Shown here: positions 27,014 through 35,857 of the stretch, in pieces
Numbering within the stretch: the stretch's first letter is position 1
Layout: the number at the start of each line of letters is the position of its first letter
From: DTHT01 sp037444625
GTDB lineage: Bacteria; Acidobacteriota; Terriglobia; Bryobacterales; Bryobacteraceae
Direction: 5' to 3'
NCBI GenBank assembly: GCA_037444625.1
Contig: JBBIMA010000006.1
Location: forward strand, 1-64,000
Length of the DNA: 64,000 bases
Program-made: the position numbers and the translations under genes
Notes under the pieces: generated by a model
What the model saw: only the letters and a program-made list of their open reading frames with translations
Databases searched by the model: none
What the model was told of the DNA's origin: nothing

Positions 27014-28720
27014 ATGCCAACCGGGGCGGAACTGTTCGTGCAGGCCATGACCGAGCTGGGCTTGGAGGAGATCTTCACGCTGGTGGGCGACCACCTCAAC
27101 GAGGTGCTGATCGAAGCGGCGCGGCGCGGCGTGCGGATCCTGGATCTGCGGCACGAATCCGGCGTTACGCACGCGGCCGAGGTCTGGGCGCGGCTGCATC
27201 GGCGACCCGCGCTGGCCATGGTCACCGGAGGTCCGGGACACACCAACGCGCTGACCGGGATCGCCACCGCGTATCAAGCGGCCAGTCCGCTGATCGCCGT
27301 CAGCGGAGCGCGTCCCGCCAGTCTGGCGGATCGGCAGGCCTTTCAAGAGCTGGACCAGCTCGGCATGGTCCGCCCGGTGGTGAAATGGGCGGCCCAACCG
27401 ACCCGCGCGGACGATCTGGGCTTCTACCTGGGGCGGGCTTACTGCGAGGCGGTGGCCGGACGCATGGGCCCGGCCCACTTGACGATTCCGGCAGATCTGT
27501 TTGGCGCTATGGCGGATCGCCCCACTCGCGTGCCGCTGCCGCCCGCCATCGAACCCGCCCGGCCGCCCGCCGCCCAGATCGAGCGGGCACTCGCCCTGAT
27601 CGAGAAGGCCGAACGCCCGGTGGCAATCGCGGGCAGCGGCGTCTGGTGGGCGGACGCCGGGCAGGAGCTGAAGGAGTTCATCGAACGGGCCGCCGTGCCA
27701 TTGTGGACCATCACCCTGGCGCGGGCCGTAGTCCCGGACGATCATCCTCTGGCCATGGGCTACGCCGATCCGGCCCTGAATCGGGCTGCCCTGGCGGCTT
27801 TCCGGCAAGCCGACCTGGTCCTGGTGCTGGGCAAGCGGCTGGATTACCGGCTGGCGCTGGGCGGGCCGCGTCTGTTTGCGCCCCAGGCGCGGATGATTCA
27901 AGTGGATATTCACGCCGCAGAACTGGGCATGAATCGGCGCCTGGAAGTGGGCATCTGCGCCGACGTGCGGGAGACCCTGCGGGCGCTGCGGGACGGCCTG
28001 GGGCCTCGGGGCAGAGCGGCGCGGCCGTGGCTGGAGGAGGTCCGAGAGCTGCGCCGGCGATGGCGCCGGCGGCTGGAGAATCTGGCGGAGCTGAGGGAGC
28101 CGCCCATGCATCCGCTGGCGCTTTACGCCCGGCTCGAGCGGCTGCTGCCGCGCCACACGCTCTATTGCTGGGACGGCGGCGACTTCTGCCATTGGGGCCG
28201 GGCCTTCCTGCCCGCGCTGCGGCCCGGCGGCTGGGTGCGACTGGGGCCGTTGGGAACGATCGGGGCTTCCCTGCCCAACGCCTTCGCCTTGAAGCTCGCC
28301 CATCCGGACGAACCGGTCGTGCTCATTACGGGCGACGGCGCCTTGGGCTTCTATCTGGCGGAGTTGGACAGCCTGGCGCGCCACCGCCTGCCGCTGGTGA
28401 TCCTGGTGGGCAACGACGCCGGCTGGGGCATCGAGCGCGAGCTTCAGCGCGAAGCGCGCGGCTCGCCTGAGACCGTAGCTTGCGAATTGCGCCCCACCCG
28501 CTACGACCTCATCATGCAAGCTTGCGGCGAGGCCGGCGAGCACGTGGAGACCGTAGAGGAGCTGGAGCCCGCCCTGCGCCGCGCGCTGGAGTCCGGAGTC
28601 CCCTATCTGATTGACGTCCGCGTGCGCGGCGCCCGCTCGCCCTTCACCTGGTGGCAGATCGCCGGCAAGCGTGCTGCGCCCGGCGCCGGTGACGATCTCG
28701 CTGTAGAAATAGAATCATGA
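27014..28720 (+). CDS. Thiamine-pyrophosphate-dependent lyase/decarboxylase-like enzyme
   Basis: A 568-residue enzyme of the acetolactate synthase/2-hydroxyacyl-CoA lyase group. The N-terminal pyrimidine-binding domain carries the activating glutamate E48 in RHESG. The middle domain is DHS-like, and the C-terminal domain has the Mg-TPP motif GDGALGF (about 439-445) ending in the asparagine of VGNDAGWG. There is no regulatory-subunit gene nearby, and the wording differs from IlvB, so an acetolactate synthase role is doubtful. 2-hydroxyacyl-CoA lyase or benzaldehyde-lyase-like chemistry is possible. It overlaps the next gene by four bases. Confidence 0.8.
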   Translation: MPTGAELFVQAMTELGLEEIFTLVGDHLNEVLIEAARRGVRILDLRHESGVTHAAEVWARLHRRPALAMVTGGPGHTNALTGIATAYQAASPLIAVSGARPASLADRQAFQELDQLGMVRPVVKWAAQPTRADDLGFYLGRAYCEAVAGRMGPAHLTIPADLFGAMADRPTRVPLPPAIEPARPPAAQIERALALIEKAERPVAIAGSGVWWADAGQELKEFIERAAVPLWTITLARAVVPDDHPLAMGYADPALNRAALAAFRQADLVLVLGKRLDYRLALGGPRLFAPQARMIQVDIHAAELGMNRRLEVGICADVRETLRALRDGLGPRGRAARPWLEEVRELRRRWRRRLENLAELREPPMHPLALYARLERLLPRHTLYCWDGGDFCHWGRAFLPALRPGGWVRLGPLGTIGASLPNAFALKLAHPDEPVVLITGDGALGFYLAELDSLARHRLPLVILVGNDAGWGIERELQREARGSPETVACELRPTRYDLIMQACGEAGEHVETVEELEPALRRALESGVPYLIDVRVRGARSPFTWWQIAGKRAAPGAGDDLAVEIES

Positions 28721-30759
28721 GACTCAGCTTGCTCGCTTTGCTCTGGGCCGCGGCGCCCGCTTGGGCGGTGGATCTGTTTCAGGACGATTTTCGCCGCCTG
28801 CCCCCCAGGATCCTCTCCGAGCCGGTCAAGCAACTGACCAACGCCATCCAGGAGTATCATTACTTGCCGCACCGGGGCGTGCCTCTGGATCCCTGGGAGA
28901 ACGCAATCTGCCACACCGATTCCTGGGCGGGCGGCGACGAGGAGGGCAAGACCTACATCGAGCAGCACGAGATCAACGCCCTGCGCCGCATCATGAATCC
29001 GACGCTGGTGACGGGCGACCCGGAGTGGGCCGATTACACGCTGGAAGCAAAGGTGCGTCCGCTGTCACTGGCCGAGATGGCCGGCCTGGTCTTTCGCTAC
29101 CGCACCAACCGCCACTACTATTTGTTCGCTCTGACCGGGGGCGAGCGAGCCGTGCTCCGCCTGCGCCTGCCCCTGGAGCGCCAGTTCCGCATCGCCGATT
29201 TCAAGGAGCTGGGCGCGGCCGAATTCCGCTATGACACGCGCCGCTACTACACGCTCCGGGTCGAGAACGAGGGGCCGCGCATCCGAGCCTACGTGGACGG
29301 CAAGCTGCTGATCGAGGCTTCCGACGGCGAGATCCCGGCCGGACGGATAGGCCTCACGGCCAACATCCCCGCGCGCTTCACCGACGTGCGCGTCAGCGCG
29401 AGCGAATCCGCGGCGGCCGCCATTCGGGAGCGCATCGCCCGGCGCGAGGCGGAGCTGGCGGAGCTGCGCGCCCGGAATCCTCAGCCCAAGCTGTGGAAGA
29501 AATTCCCGACGCCGGGCTTCGGCGCCGGGCGCAACGTCCGCTTCGGGGATCTGGACGGCGACGGGCGGCCGGAGATGCTGATCGGCCAGAACATCCGCAA
29601 GGTGCAGGACAATTCCTTCGCCCACCTGAGCTGCCTGACCGCCGTCACCCTGGAAGGCAAGGTGCTCTGGCAGCTCGGCCGGCCCGATCCCTACAACGAC
29701 GTGCTGGCCCACGACACGCCCTTCCAGATCCACGACCTGGACGGCGACGGCCGCCACGAAGTGGTCCTGGTGCGCGATTTCAAGATCCAGGTGCTGGAAG
29801 GCGCCACCGGCCGACTGAAAGCCTGGAGGTGGATGCCCGAAGCACCCAAGGAAAACAAAGTCCGTCCCTACGAGATGGAGGTGGGCGATTCGATCTATTT
29901 CGCTGATTTTTCCGGCCGAAAAGTCCAGCGCGAAGTAATCGTCAAGGACCGGTATCGTAACTTCTGGGTTTTCGACGACCGCCTGAACTTACTCTGGAAG
30001 GGCCAAACGAACACCGGACATTTTCCTTACTCGGCCGATCTGGACGGCGACGGCCGCGAGGAACTGCTCATGGGCTACGCCCTTTACGATGACGACGGCC
30101 GGCTGCTGTGGAGCCGCGACGAGCTGGCCGAGCACGCCGACGGCGTGATCGCCGGCCGCTTCGGTCCCGACGCCGGGGCCGAGCCGCGCATCTACTGGTT
30201 CGCCAGCGACGAGGGCTTCCTCCTGCTGAACCTGAAGGGTGAGATCCTGCGCCGCAGCCGCGTGGGCCACACCCAGAGCCCGAGCATCGCCCGCTATCGG
30301 CCGGAGTTGCCCGGCCTGCAATTGATGACCATCAACTTCTGGCGCAATCCGGGCATCATCACCCTCTACGACGCCGAGGGCAACATCCTGGAACAAGGCG
30401 AGCCGATCCACACCGGCAGCCCGATCCTGCCTGTGAACTGGCGGGGCGACGGCGAAGAATTCGCCCTGCTCTCGGCCGATCCGCGGGAGGGCGGCATGAT
30501 AGACGGGCGTCTGCGGCGGGTGGTCATGTTCCCCGACGACGGCCATCCCACCCTGGCCTTCAACGTACTCGATCTCACCGGCGACCCGCGGGATGAAATC
30601 GTAGTCTGGGACGCCCGCCAGGTCTGGATCTACACCCAGGACCGCCCCTTCACCGGCCGGCGCATCTACGCGCCCTTGCGCAACCCGCATCACAACGAAT
30701 CCAACTACCGGGCCAATTACTCGCTGCCCGCCTGGCGCGAGTGGCCCCGGCCGGATTAA
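28717..30759 (+). CDS. Secreted FG-GAP/VCBS-type protein with LamG-like N-terminal domain
   Basis: A 680-residue exported protein (signal LALLWAAAPAWA). Residues 20-225 resemble a concanavalin-like sandwich (DYTLEAKVRP, MAGLVFRYR, RIRAYVDGKLL). A charged helix follows, then a seven-bladed-propeller-like region with three DLDGDGR calcium-loop motifs (near residues 280, 344 and 439), as in FG-GAP repeats. Such proteins in Planctomycetota and Acidobacteriota are often annotated as rhamnogalacturonan-lyase-like or VCBS proteins. I see no catalytic motif that decides. Translation is coupled to the TPP-enzyme gene by ATGA, an odd pairing of a cytoplasmic and a secreted protein. Confidence 0.75.
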   Translation: MRLSLLALLWAAAPAWAVDLFQDDFRRLPPRILSEPVKQLTNAIQEYHYLPHRGVPLDPWENAICHTDSWAGGDEEGKTYIEQHEINALRRIMNPTLVTGDPEWADYTLEAKVRPLSLAEMAGLVFRYRTNRHYYLFALTGGERAVLRLRLPLERQFRIADFKELGAAEFRYDTRRYYTLRVENEGPRIRAYVDGKLLIEASDGEIPAGRIGLTANIPARFTDVRVSASESAAAAIRERIARREAELAELRARNPQPKLWKKFPTPGFGAGRNVRFGDLDGDGRPEMLIGQNIRKVQDNSFAHLSCLTAVTLEGKVLWQLGRPDPYNDVLAHDTPFQIHDLDGDGRHEVVLVRDFKIQVLEGATGRLKAWRWMPEAPKENKVRPYEMEVGDSIYFADFSGRKVQREVIVKDRYRNFWVFDDRLNLLWKGQTNTGHFPYSADLDGDGREELLMGYALYDDDGRLLWSRDELAEHADGVIAGRFGPDAGAEPRIYWFASDEGFLLLNLKGEILRRSRVGHTQSPSIARYRPELPGLQLMTINFWRNPGIITLYDAEGNILEQGEPIHTGSPILPVNWRGDGEEFALLSADPREGGMIDGRLRRVVMFPDDGHPTLAFNVLDLTGDPRDEIVVWDARQVWIYTQDRPFTGRRIYAPLRNPHHNESNYRANYSLPAWREWPRPD

Positions 30760-32225
30760 AGGCCCAGCCAGGCGGCCACCTGCGGCCACTGCTGGCGGAA
30801 GGCCAGCCCCGAGACGGCGAAGTAAAACAGGGCGCAGGCCGCCAGACCGGCCCGGAGCAGCCCGCCGGGACGCAGCGCCGGCGGCAACAGCGTCAGGTTG
30901 ACATACAAGGTGTGCAGCGCCGAAAAGGCCAGGGCGAAGTTCATCATGACGCCGCTGGCCACGGCCAGCACCAGCGGATCGGGCGTCAGGCGCAGCGCCG
31001 TCAAGCCCCAGACGCCGTACAGCACCAGGATCGTATAGTAAACGTACTTGACCTTGTTTCCCTCCAGCCGGTGGAGGCGCCGCACGCCGGTCCAGATGAC
31101 ATCGGTCCAGCGGCGGCACATCCCGTCAATCTGGCTGACCTGCGTGGGGGCCATGATCAGCAGCCCGCACAACAGGGTGAGATGCCAAAAGATCGGGCCG
31201 TGGCGGGCGGCGATGCTTTGGGCGGTCATGGCCGCGGCGGCGTGGCCGGTCACCTGCGCGCCCCGGATGAACTCCAGGGAAAACATGGCGGGCAAGGCCA
31301 TCCCCAGCAAACAGCCCGGCGCCCAGAGGGCAAGCTGATCGCGCCGGATGTGCCGCAGCCAGCCGCGCCAGCGCCGGAGGGCGGGCGCGCTCAGTTCGAA
31401 CACCCGCCCGGTGTGGGAGAGCTGTATCGTACGTCCGCCGATGGCGCTGGGCAGAGCGCCCACGCGCGCCCCCATGCCCCAACCCTTGTCCCGGGCGTAA
31501 TTGGAGAAGTAGCTATTGGTCAACCCGCCCGCTCCGGCCACGGCGGCGAAGGCGGCCAGGACCGACCAGTCGAACGCTCCCTCCGGCAACGAGCCGAAAC
31601 GGAACAGGCCCGAGCCGATCCCCCACCAGGTCCGAGGGCTCACAAACAGCAGCGTCACCAGCCCGAGGTAAGCCAGCACCAGCGTCAGTTTGGCCACCAT
31701 GACTTTCTCGAGCGCGTTGTAGATCTTGCCCCCGAAAATCAAGGGCACGAAGCAGGTCAGGAAGATGGCGTAGCTGAGGCCGCGCGTCAGTGGGTCGTCG
31801 GCCGCGGTGGGCAGCCGGCCCAGGATCGCGGTGGCCAGGGGCACGGCGGCGTTCGAAGACAGGTAGGGCCAAAGCCCGCCCAGATCGGCCAGCAGGTAAA
31901 AACAAGCCCAGAAGGACGGCCCGGGCGGCGTGCGGAAGAATCCCACGAAGATCGGCTCGCCGGTGTACAGCGCGTAGCGCATGACCGCGAGGTTGTAGAA
32001 GACCTGCATGAGGATCGAGAGGGTGGCCAGCCACATGATGCGGCCGCCGTACTGCGCCGTGACCACCGGCCCGAACAGCCACTCTCCGCCCCCGATGTTG
32101 GCCCCCACCATCATCAGGCCGGGGCCGATCAACAGGGCCCAGCGGCGCCGGCCGAAGACCGGCGGCTCGGGCAGTTCGTCTTGCTGCCAGGCTGGGAAAT
32201 ACCGCCGGGCCGCCGGCCGCTTCAT
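30756..32225 (-). CDS. Nramp-related membrane transporter with altered metal site
   Basis: A 489-residue protein with 11-12 hydrophobic segments. The first helix reads GPGLMMVGANIGGGEWLFGP at about 33-52, the position of the Nramp helix-1 motif DPGN. Here that is replaced by NIGGGEW, and helix 6 lacks the canonical MPH motif. It is therefore Nramp-related but probably does not use the standard Mn/Fe site. A group with GGGEW wording exists in Planctomycetota and Acidobacteriota, substrate unknown. It is convergent with the FG-GAP gene, with a four-base overlap of stops, and divergent from the ECHDC3-like gene. Confidence 0.75.
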   Translation of the reverse strand: MKRPAARRYFPAWQQDELPEPPVFGRRRWALLIGPGLMMVGANIGGGEWLFGPVVTAQYGGRIMWLATLSILMQVFYNLAVMRYALYTGEPIFVGFFRTPPGPSFWACFYLLADLGGLWPYLSSNAAVPLATAILGRLPTAADDPLTRGLSYAIFLTCFVPLIFGGKIYNALEKVMVAKLTLVLAYLGLVTLLFVSPRTWWGIGSGLFRFGSLPEGAFDWSVLAAFAAVAGAGGLTNSYFSNYARDKGWGMGARVGALPSAIGGRTIQLSHTGRVFELSAPALRRWRGWLRHIRRDQLALWAPGCLLGMALPAMFSLEFIRGAQVTGHAAAAMTAQSIAARHGPIFWHLTLLCGLLIMAPTQVSQIDGMCRRWTDVIWTGVRRLHRLEGNKVKYVYYTILVLYGVWGLTALRLTPDPLVLAVASGVMMNFALAFSALHTLYVNLTLLPPALRPGGLLRAGLAACALFYFAVSGLAFRQQWPQVAAWLGL

Positions 32226-32287
32226 GAGGCGCTATCCTATCACGGCGCCCGCGGGCGCTATGCTGAAGACGACGCCGAGGGGTGGCG

Positions 32288-33064
32288 ATGCCTTACCGGA
32301 ACCTGACGTATCAGACCGACGGCCCGATCGCGCTGCTCACGCTGAATCGGCCCGAGCGGCGCAATGCCCTGTCCCTGGAGTTGATCGAAGAGCTGCACGA
32401 GGCCCTGGCGCGCACGGGCGAGGACCCCGCCCTGCGGGTCGTGATCCTGGCCGCCGCCGGAGGGGCGTTCTGTTCGGGTCACGACCTGACGGAGCTGCGC
32501 GGGCGCACGGCCGAGGACTACCGGCGCATCTTCGAGCGCTGCACCGAGATGATGCAAACCATCCGGCAGATTCCGCAGCCGGTGATCGCCGAAGTGCAGG
32601 GAGTGGCCACCGCCGCCGGATGCCAGTTAGTGGCCGCCTGCGACCTGGCGGTGGCCTCCGAACAGGCGCAGTTCGCCACCCCGGGCGTTCGCATCGGGTT
32701 GTTCTGTTCGACGCCCATGGTGCCGCTGGTCCGGGCGGTGGGCCGCAAGCGCGCCTTTGAAATGCTGGCCACCGGCGAGATGATTGACGCGCGCACGGCC
32801 GCCGCCTGGGGCCTCGTCAACCGTGTGGTGCCCGCCGCCGATCTGCGGGCCGAGACCCGCCGGCTGGCGCTGAGCATCGCCCGAGCCGGCCGCCCGGTGC
32901 TGGCTTTGGGCAAACGCGCCTTCTACCAGCAGCTCGAGCTGCCCGAGCGGGAAGCTTACGCCTGCGCCTGCCGGACGATGGCGGCCAACGCCTTGCGGGA
33001 AGACGCTCAGGAAGGCATCGCGGCCTTCCTGGAGAAGCGCGTACCCCAGTGGCGCGAACGTTGA
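32288..33064 (+). CDS. Enoyl-CoA hydratase/isomerase-family protein, ECHDC3-like
   Basis: A 258-residue crotonase-fold protein. The oxyanion-hole segments are present (CSGHDLTEL, GVATAAG). The two catalytic glutamates of enoyl-CoA hydratase are replaced: the GGGCE position reads AAGCQ, and the FxxPE position reads FATPG. The segment GLFCST, the LGKRAFYQQLELP segment and the end EGIAAFLEKRVPQW closely follow eukaryotic ECHDC3. Hydration activity is therefore unlikely. Thioester binding or another crotonase-type reaction is possible. GAGGGG lies 5 bases before the ATG at 32288, preferred over the GTG at 32282. Confidence 0.85.
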   Translation: MPYRNLTYQTDGPIALLTLNRPERRNALSLELIEELHEALARTGEDPALRVVILAAAGGAFCSGHDLTELRGRTAEDYRRIFERCTEMMQTIRQIPQPVIAEVQGVATAAGCQLVAACDLAVASEQAQFATPGVRIGLFCSTPMVPLVRAVGRKRAFEMLATGEMIDARTAAAWGLVNRVVPAADLRAETRRLALSIARAGRPVLALGKRAFYQQLELPEREAYACACRTMAANALREDAQEGIAAFLEKRVPQWRER

Positions 33065-33106
33065 GCCGCGGGCGGCCCTGCCGGGGCCGGCCAGCGGGCG
33101 TGAGGA

Positions 33107-34003
33107 TCAGGCGGTCCCCGCCAGCAGGCGTTCCAGCGCGGCGCGCAAGCCCGGACCGTAGGCCGGGTCGGCCAGCGCGAACTCGAGGAAAGTCTGGAAG
33201 TAGCTGGTGAAGTTCCCGATGTCGTACCGCCGCTCGCCGGGAGGCAGCTTCAAGGCCAGTACGCGCCGGCCCTCTTCGCACATCAACTGAATGGCGTCGG
33301 TGAGCTGGATTTCCCCGCGCGGGTCCGGGCGGACCCGCCGGATCATGTCGAAAATCAAGGGCGAGAAAACGTAGCGCCCGGCGATGGCCAGGTTGCTGGG
33401 CGCGCGGCCCGGCGCCGGCTTCTCGACCAGGTTGGCCACGCGGCACTCCTCGCCGTTGACCTCCGCCGGCTCGATGATGCCGTAATGCACGGTTTCCTCC
33501 GGCGGCACTTCTTCGACCGCCAGCACGCAGCTCGCCCGCCGCGCCTGGAACAACTCGGCCATGCGCGCGATCGCCCGCGAGCGGTTGTGCAGCCCGATGA
33601 TCGAATCGCCCAGCGCCACCACGAAGGGCTCCTCGCCCGCGAAATTCTCCCCGCACAACACGGCGTCTCCCAGGCCGCGCTGCATGCGCTGCCGGGTGTA
33701 GAAGAACTTGGCGTCCAGCTCGACCGAGCTGAGCTCCTCGATCAAGTCCTGCTTGTTGGCCGCGGCCAGCAGGCGGGCCAGTTCGGGGTCGTGGTCGAAA
33801 TGGTTCTCGATGGAGCTCTTGCCGCGGCCGGTGACGAAAAGGATCTGCTCGATGCCGTTGGCCACCAGCTCCTCAGCCACGTACTGCACGATGGGCTTGC
33901 GCGCCACGGGCAGCATCTCCTTGGGCTGCGACTTGGTGGCGGGCAGCAATCGGGTGCCCAGCCCGGCCACGGGCACGACGGCGGAACGGATCAGCTTCTG
34001 CAT
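33107..34003 (-). CDS. galU: UTP-glucose-1-phosphate uridylyltransferase
   Basis: Makes UDP-glucose for envelope glycans. The 298-residue protein has the nucleotidyltransferase loop AGLGTRLLPATKSQPKEM, PIVQYVAEELV, then LGDSIIG and EKPAPGRAPSN, all in the bacterial GalU order. The start is the ATG at 34003, with GAGGTGG just upstream. The in-frame TTG at 34015 contains that ribosome-binding site. It starts 8 bp downstream of the sppA stop, on the same strand, so the two may be co-transcribed. Confidence 0.95.
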   Translation of the reverse strand: MQKLIRSAVVPVAGLGTRLLPATKSQPKEMLPVARKPIVQYVAEELVANGIEQILFVTGRGKSSIENHFDHDPELARLLAAANKQDLIEELSSVELDAKFFYTRQRMQRGLGDAVLCGENFAGEEPFVVALGDSIIGLHNRSRAIARMAELFQARRASCVLAVEEVPPEETVHYGIIEPAEVNGEECRVANLVEKPAPGRAPSNLAIAGRYVFSPLIFDMIRRVRPDPRGEIQLTDAIQLMCEEGRRVLALKLPPGERRYDIGNFTSYFQTFLEFALADPAYGPGLRAALERLLAGTA

Positions 34004-34011
34004 GGGCCACC

Positions 34012-35778
34012 TCAAGGCAACCAGGGCATGGCCAGGACCTCGGGCGGTCCGCTGAGCGCGCGCAGGCGGCGCGCGGCCGGCTGCACCAGCTTGAGCGCGC
34101 GCACCAGCGCCCGGGCGCCGGCATCACCCTCGCCGGGCTCGGCCTCCTTGCCGCTCAGCCGCTCCATGATCAGCTCCAGCGGAGACTTCTTGGGCGGAAA
34201 CAGCTTCAGGCGCACGTCTTCCTTCTCGGGGATGCCGGCCGCTTGTTTGGCCAGCTTGAGCGCGGTCTCGAAGCCGCCCAGTTCGTCCACCAGTCCCAGC
34301 GCCTTGGCATCCTCGCCCGTCCAGATGCGGCCTTTGGCGATTTCGAGCACGCGCTGCTTGGGCAGGCGGCGGCCTTCGGCCACTTTGCTGGTGAAGTCGT
34401 CGTAGATGCGGTCCAGCCAAGCCTGGAACCGGGCCCACTGAGCGGGCGTGTAGTCGGCGGTGCCCGTCCAGAAGGTGGCGTTCGCCCCCTCGTGCACCTC
34501 GTCCCAGGTGACGCCCAGCTTCTGCCAGAAGCCGGTGGTGAGCATCTTGCCGCCCAGCACGCCGATCGAACCGGTGATGGTGCCCGGCTGGGCCACGATC
34601 TTGTCGGCCGCCATAGCCACGAAGTAGCCGCCCGAACCGGCCAGGTCCCCCATCGAGGCGATGACCGGCTTGCCCGCCTTCCGCGCCCGCACGGTCTCTT
34701 GCCAGATGGTGTCGGAGGCCACGTAGGAGCCGCCCGGGCTGTCTATACGGAACAGGATGGCTTTGACGTCCTTGTCGCGGGCGGCCGCGCGGAAAGCTGC
34801 CGCCACCGTCTCCGAGCCCATAGCCACCTCCCCGAAGACCGGGTCGAAGCCGCTCTTGCCGCGCTGCACGCCGCCCACGCCGTAAATCAGGGCGATGGTC
34901 TTGCCCTTGGTGTGGGGCCTGCCGGCGCGCCGGAGGTATTGGGAAAGGGAAAGGAACTTCGCTCCCCGCCCGGCGCGCTCCTTGGCTTTGTCGTAGACCT
35001 CCTGGCGGTAGGCCAGGCCATCCACCAGTTTGGCCTCCAGGGCCTCGCGTCCCAGCAAGGGACCGCGGTTGATCAGCGCCCGCACCTGGTCCTCACCCAA
35101 CCGCCGGCCCTCCGCGATGCCCCGCACTTGCTGGGCGGCCCAGGAACGCACCAGCCGCTCGGTGGCTTCGCGGTGCGCAGGCGTGAACTTGCGCTCGGTG
35201 AAGATGTTCATCGCGTTCTTGTATTCGTAGCGGTGGTCCATGCGGGGCGTGATGCCCAGCTTGTCGAGCGTTCCCCGCAGGAAGAAGCTCTCGGCCAGCA
35301 CGCCGGTCAGCCCGATGTCGCCCGAGGGTTGCAGCCAGATTTGATCGAAGGCGGCCGCCAGATAGTAGGCATTGCCCCCCGGGCCGAATTCGCCGAAGGT
35401 CTCGGCGAAGGCCAGGGCGAACTTCTTGCGGGCGCGAAAGCGCAACACGGCCTCGCGCAGCTCCTGCACCTGCCCCATGCCCAGCGGGGCGGCGCCCAGA
35501 CGCACCAGCAGGCCGGCCACGCGCTGGTCGCCGCCGGCCCGCTCCAGCGCCTCCACCGTATCGCGCAGGCTGGGCTGTTCGCCGAAGAGCGCCTTGGCCA
35601 GCGGCTCCTCAGGCACGTACTCGCTCAGGGCGGTCTCGAAGTCAGCCTCCAGGACGGTGCGCGAAGGAACGCCCGCCCGGGTCAACCGGATGGCCGCGGC
35701 CCCCATGACAACCAGCAAGACCGCAGCCAGCGTCAGGGCGCCGATGGCCGCCAGAATGCCCACCATGATGCGCTTCAT
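34012..35778 (-). CDS. sppA: Signal peptide peptidase SppA, long form
   Basis: An inner-membrane serine protease that degrades cleaved signal peptides. The 588 residues match the tandem-domain (67K) form. One N-terminal transmembrane helix (7-30) is followed by two S49 domains. The general base is K187 in EYKNAMN in the first domain, and the nucleophile is S382 in GDLAGSGGYF in the second, the split arrangement known from E. coli SppA. I start at the ATG at 35778. The open frame continues upstream, but that part overlaps the divergent pseudouridine-synthase gene. Confidence 0.95.
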   Translation of the reverse strand: MKRIMVGILAAIGALTLAAVLLVVMGAAAIRLTRAGVPSRTVLEADFETALSEYVPEEPLAKALFGEQPSLRDTVEALERAGGDQRVAGLLVRLGAAPLGMGQVQELREAVLRFRARKKFALAFAETFGEFGPGGNAYYLAAAFDQIWLQPSGDIGLTGVLAESFFLRGTLDKLGITPRMDHRYEYKNAMNIFTERKFTPAHREATERLVRSWAAQQVRGIAEGRRLGEDQVRALINRGPLLGREALEAKLVDGLAYRQEVYDKAKERAGRGAKFLSLSQYLRRAGRPHTKGKTIALIYGVGGVQRGKSGFDPVFGEVAMGSETVAAAFRAAARDKDVKAILFRIDSPGGSYVASDTIWQETVRARKAGKPVIASMGDLAGSGGYFVAMAADKIVAQPGTITGSIGVLGGKMLTTGFWQKLGVTWDEVHEGANATFWTGTADYTPAQWARFQAWLDRIYDDFTSKVAEGRRLPKQRVLEIAKGRIWTGEDAKALGLVDELGGFETALKLAKQAAGIPEKEDVRLKLFPPKKSPLELIMERLSGKEAEPGEGDAGARALVRALKLVQPAARRLRALSGPPEVLAMPWLP

Positions 35779-35857
35779 TTCAGTTATCCTCGGTATGGTT
35801 GCTCGACCCGGAGCTGCGCGTGCGGAGGCTCCGGGCCGGTTGGGGCTATTGTAAAAC

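Noticed and set aside
30741..32306. 521-residue plus-strand frame opposite the Nramp-related gene
   Set aside because: It is Gln/Gly/Arg-rich without hydrophobic or domain pattern. The minus strand has a coherent multi-helix membrane protein.
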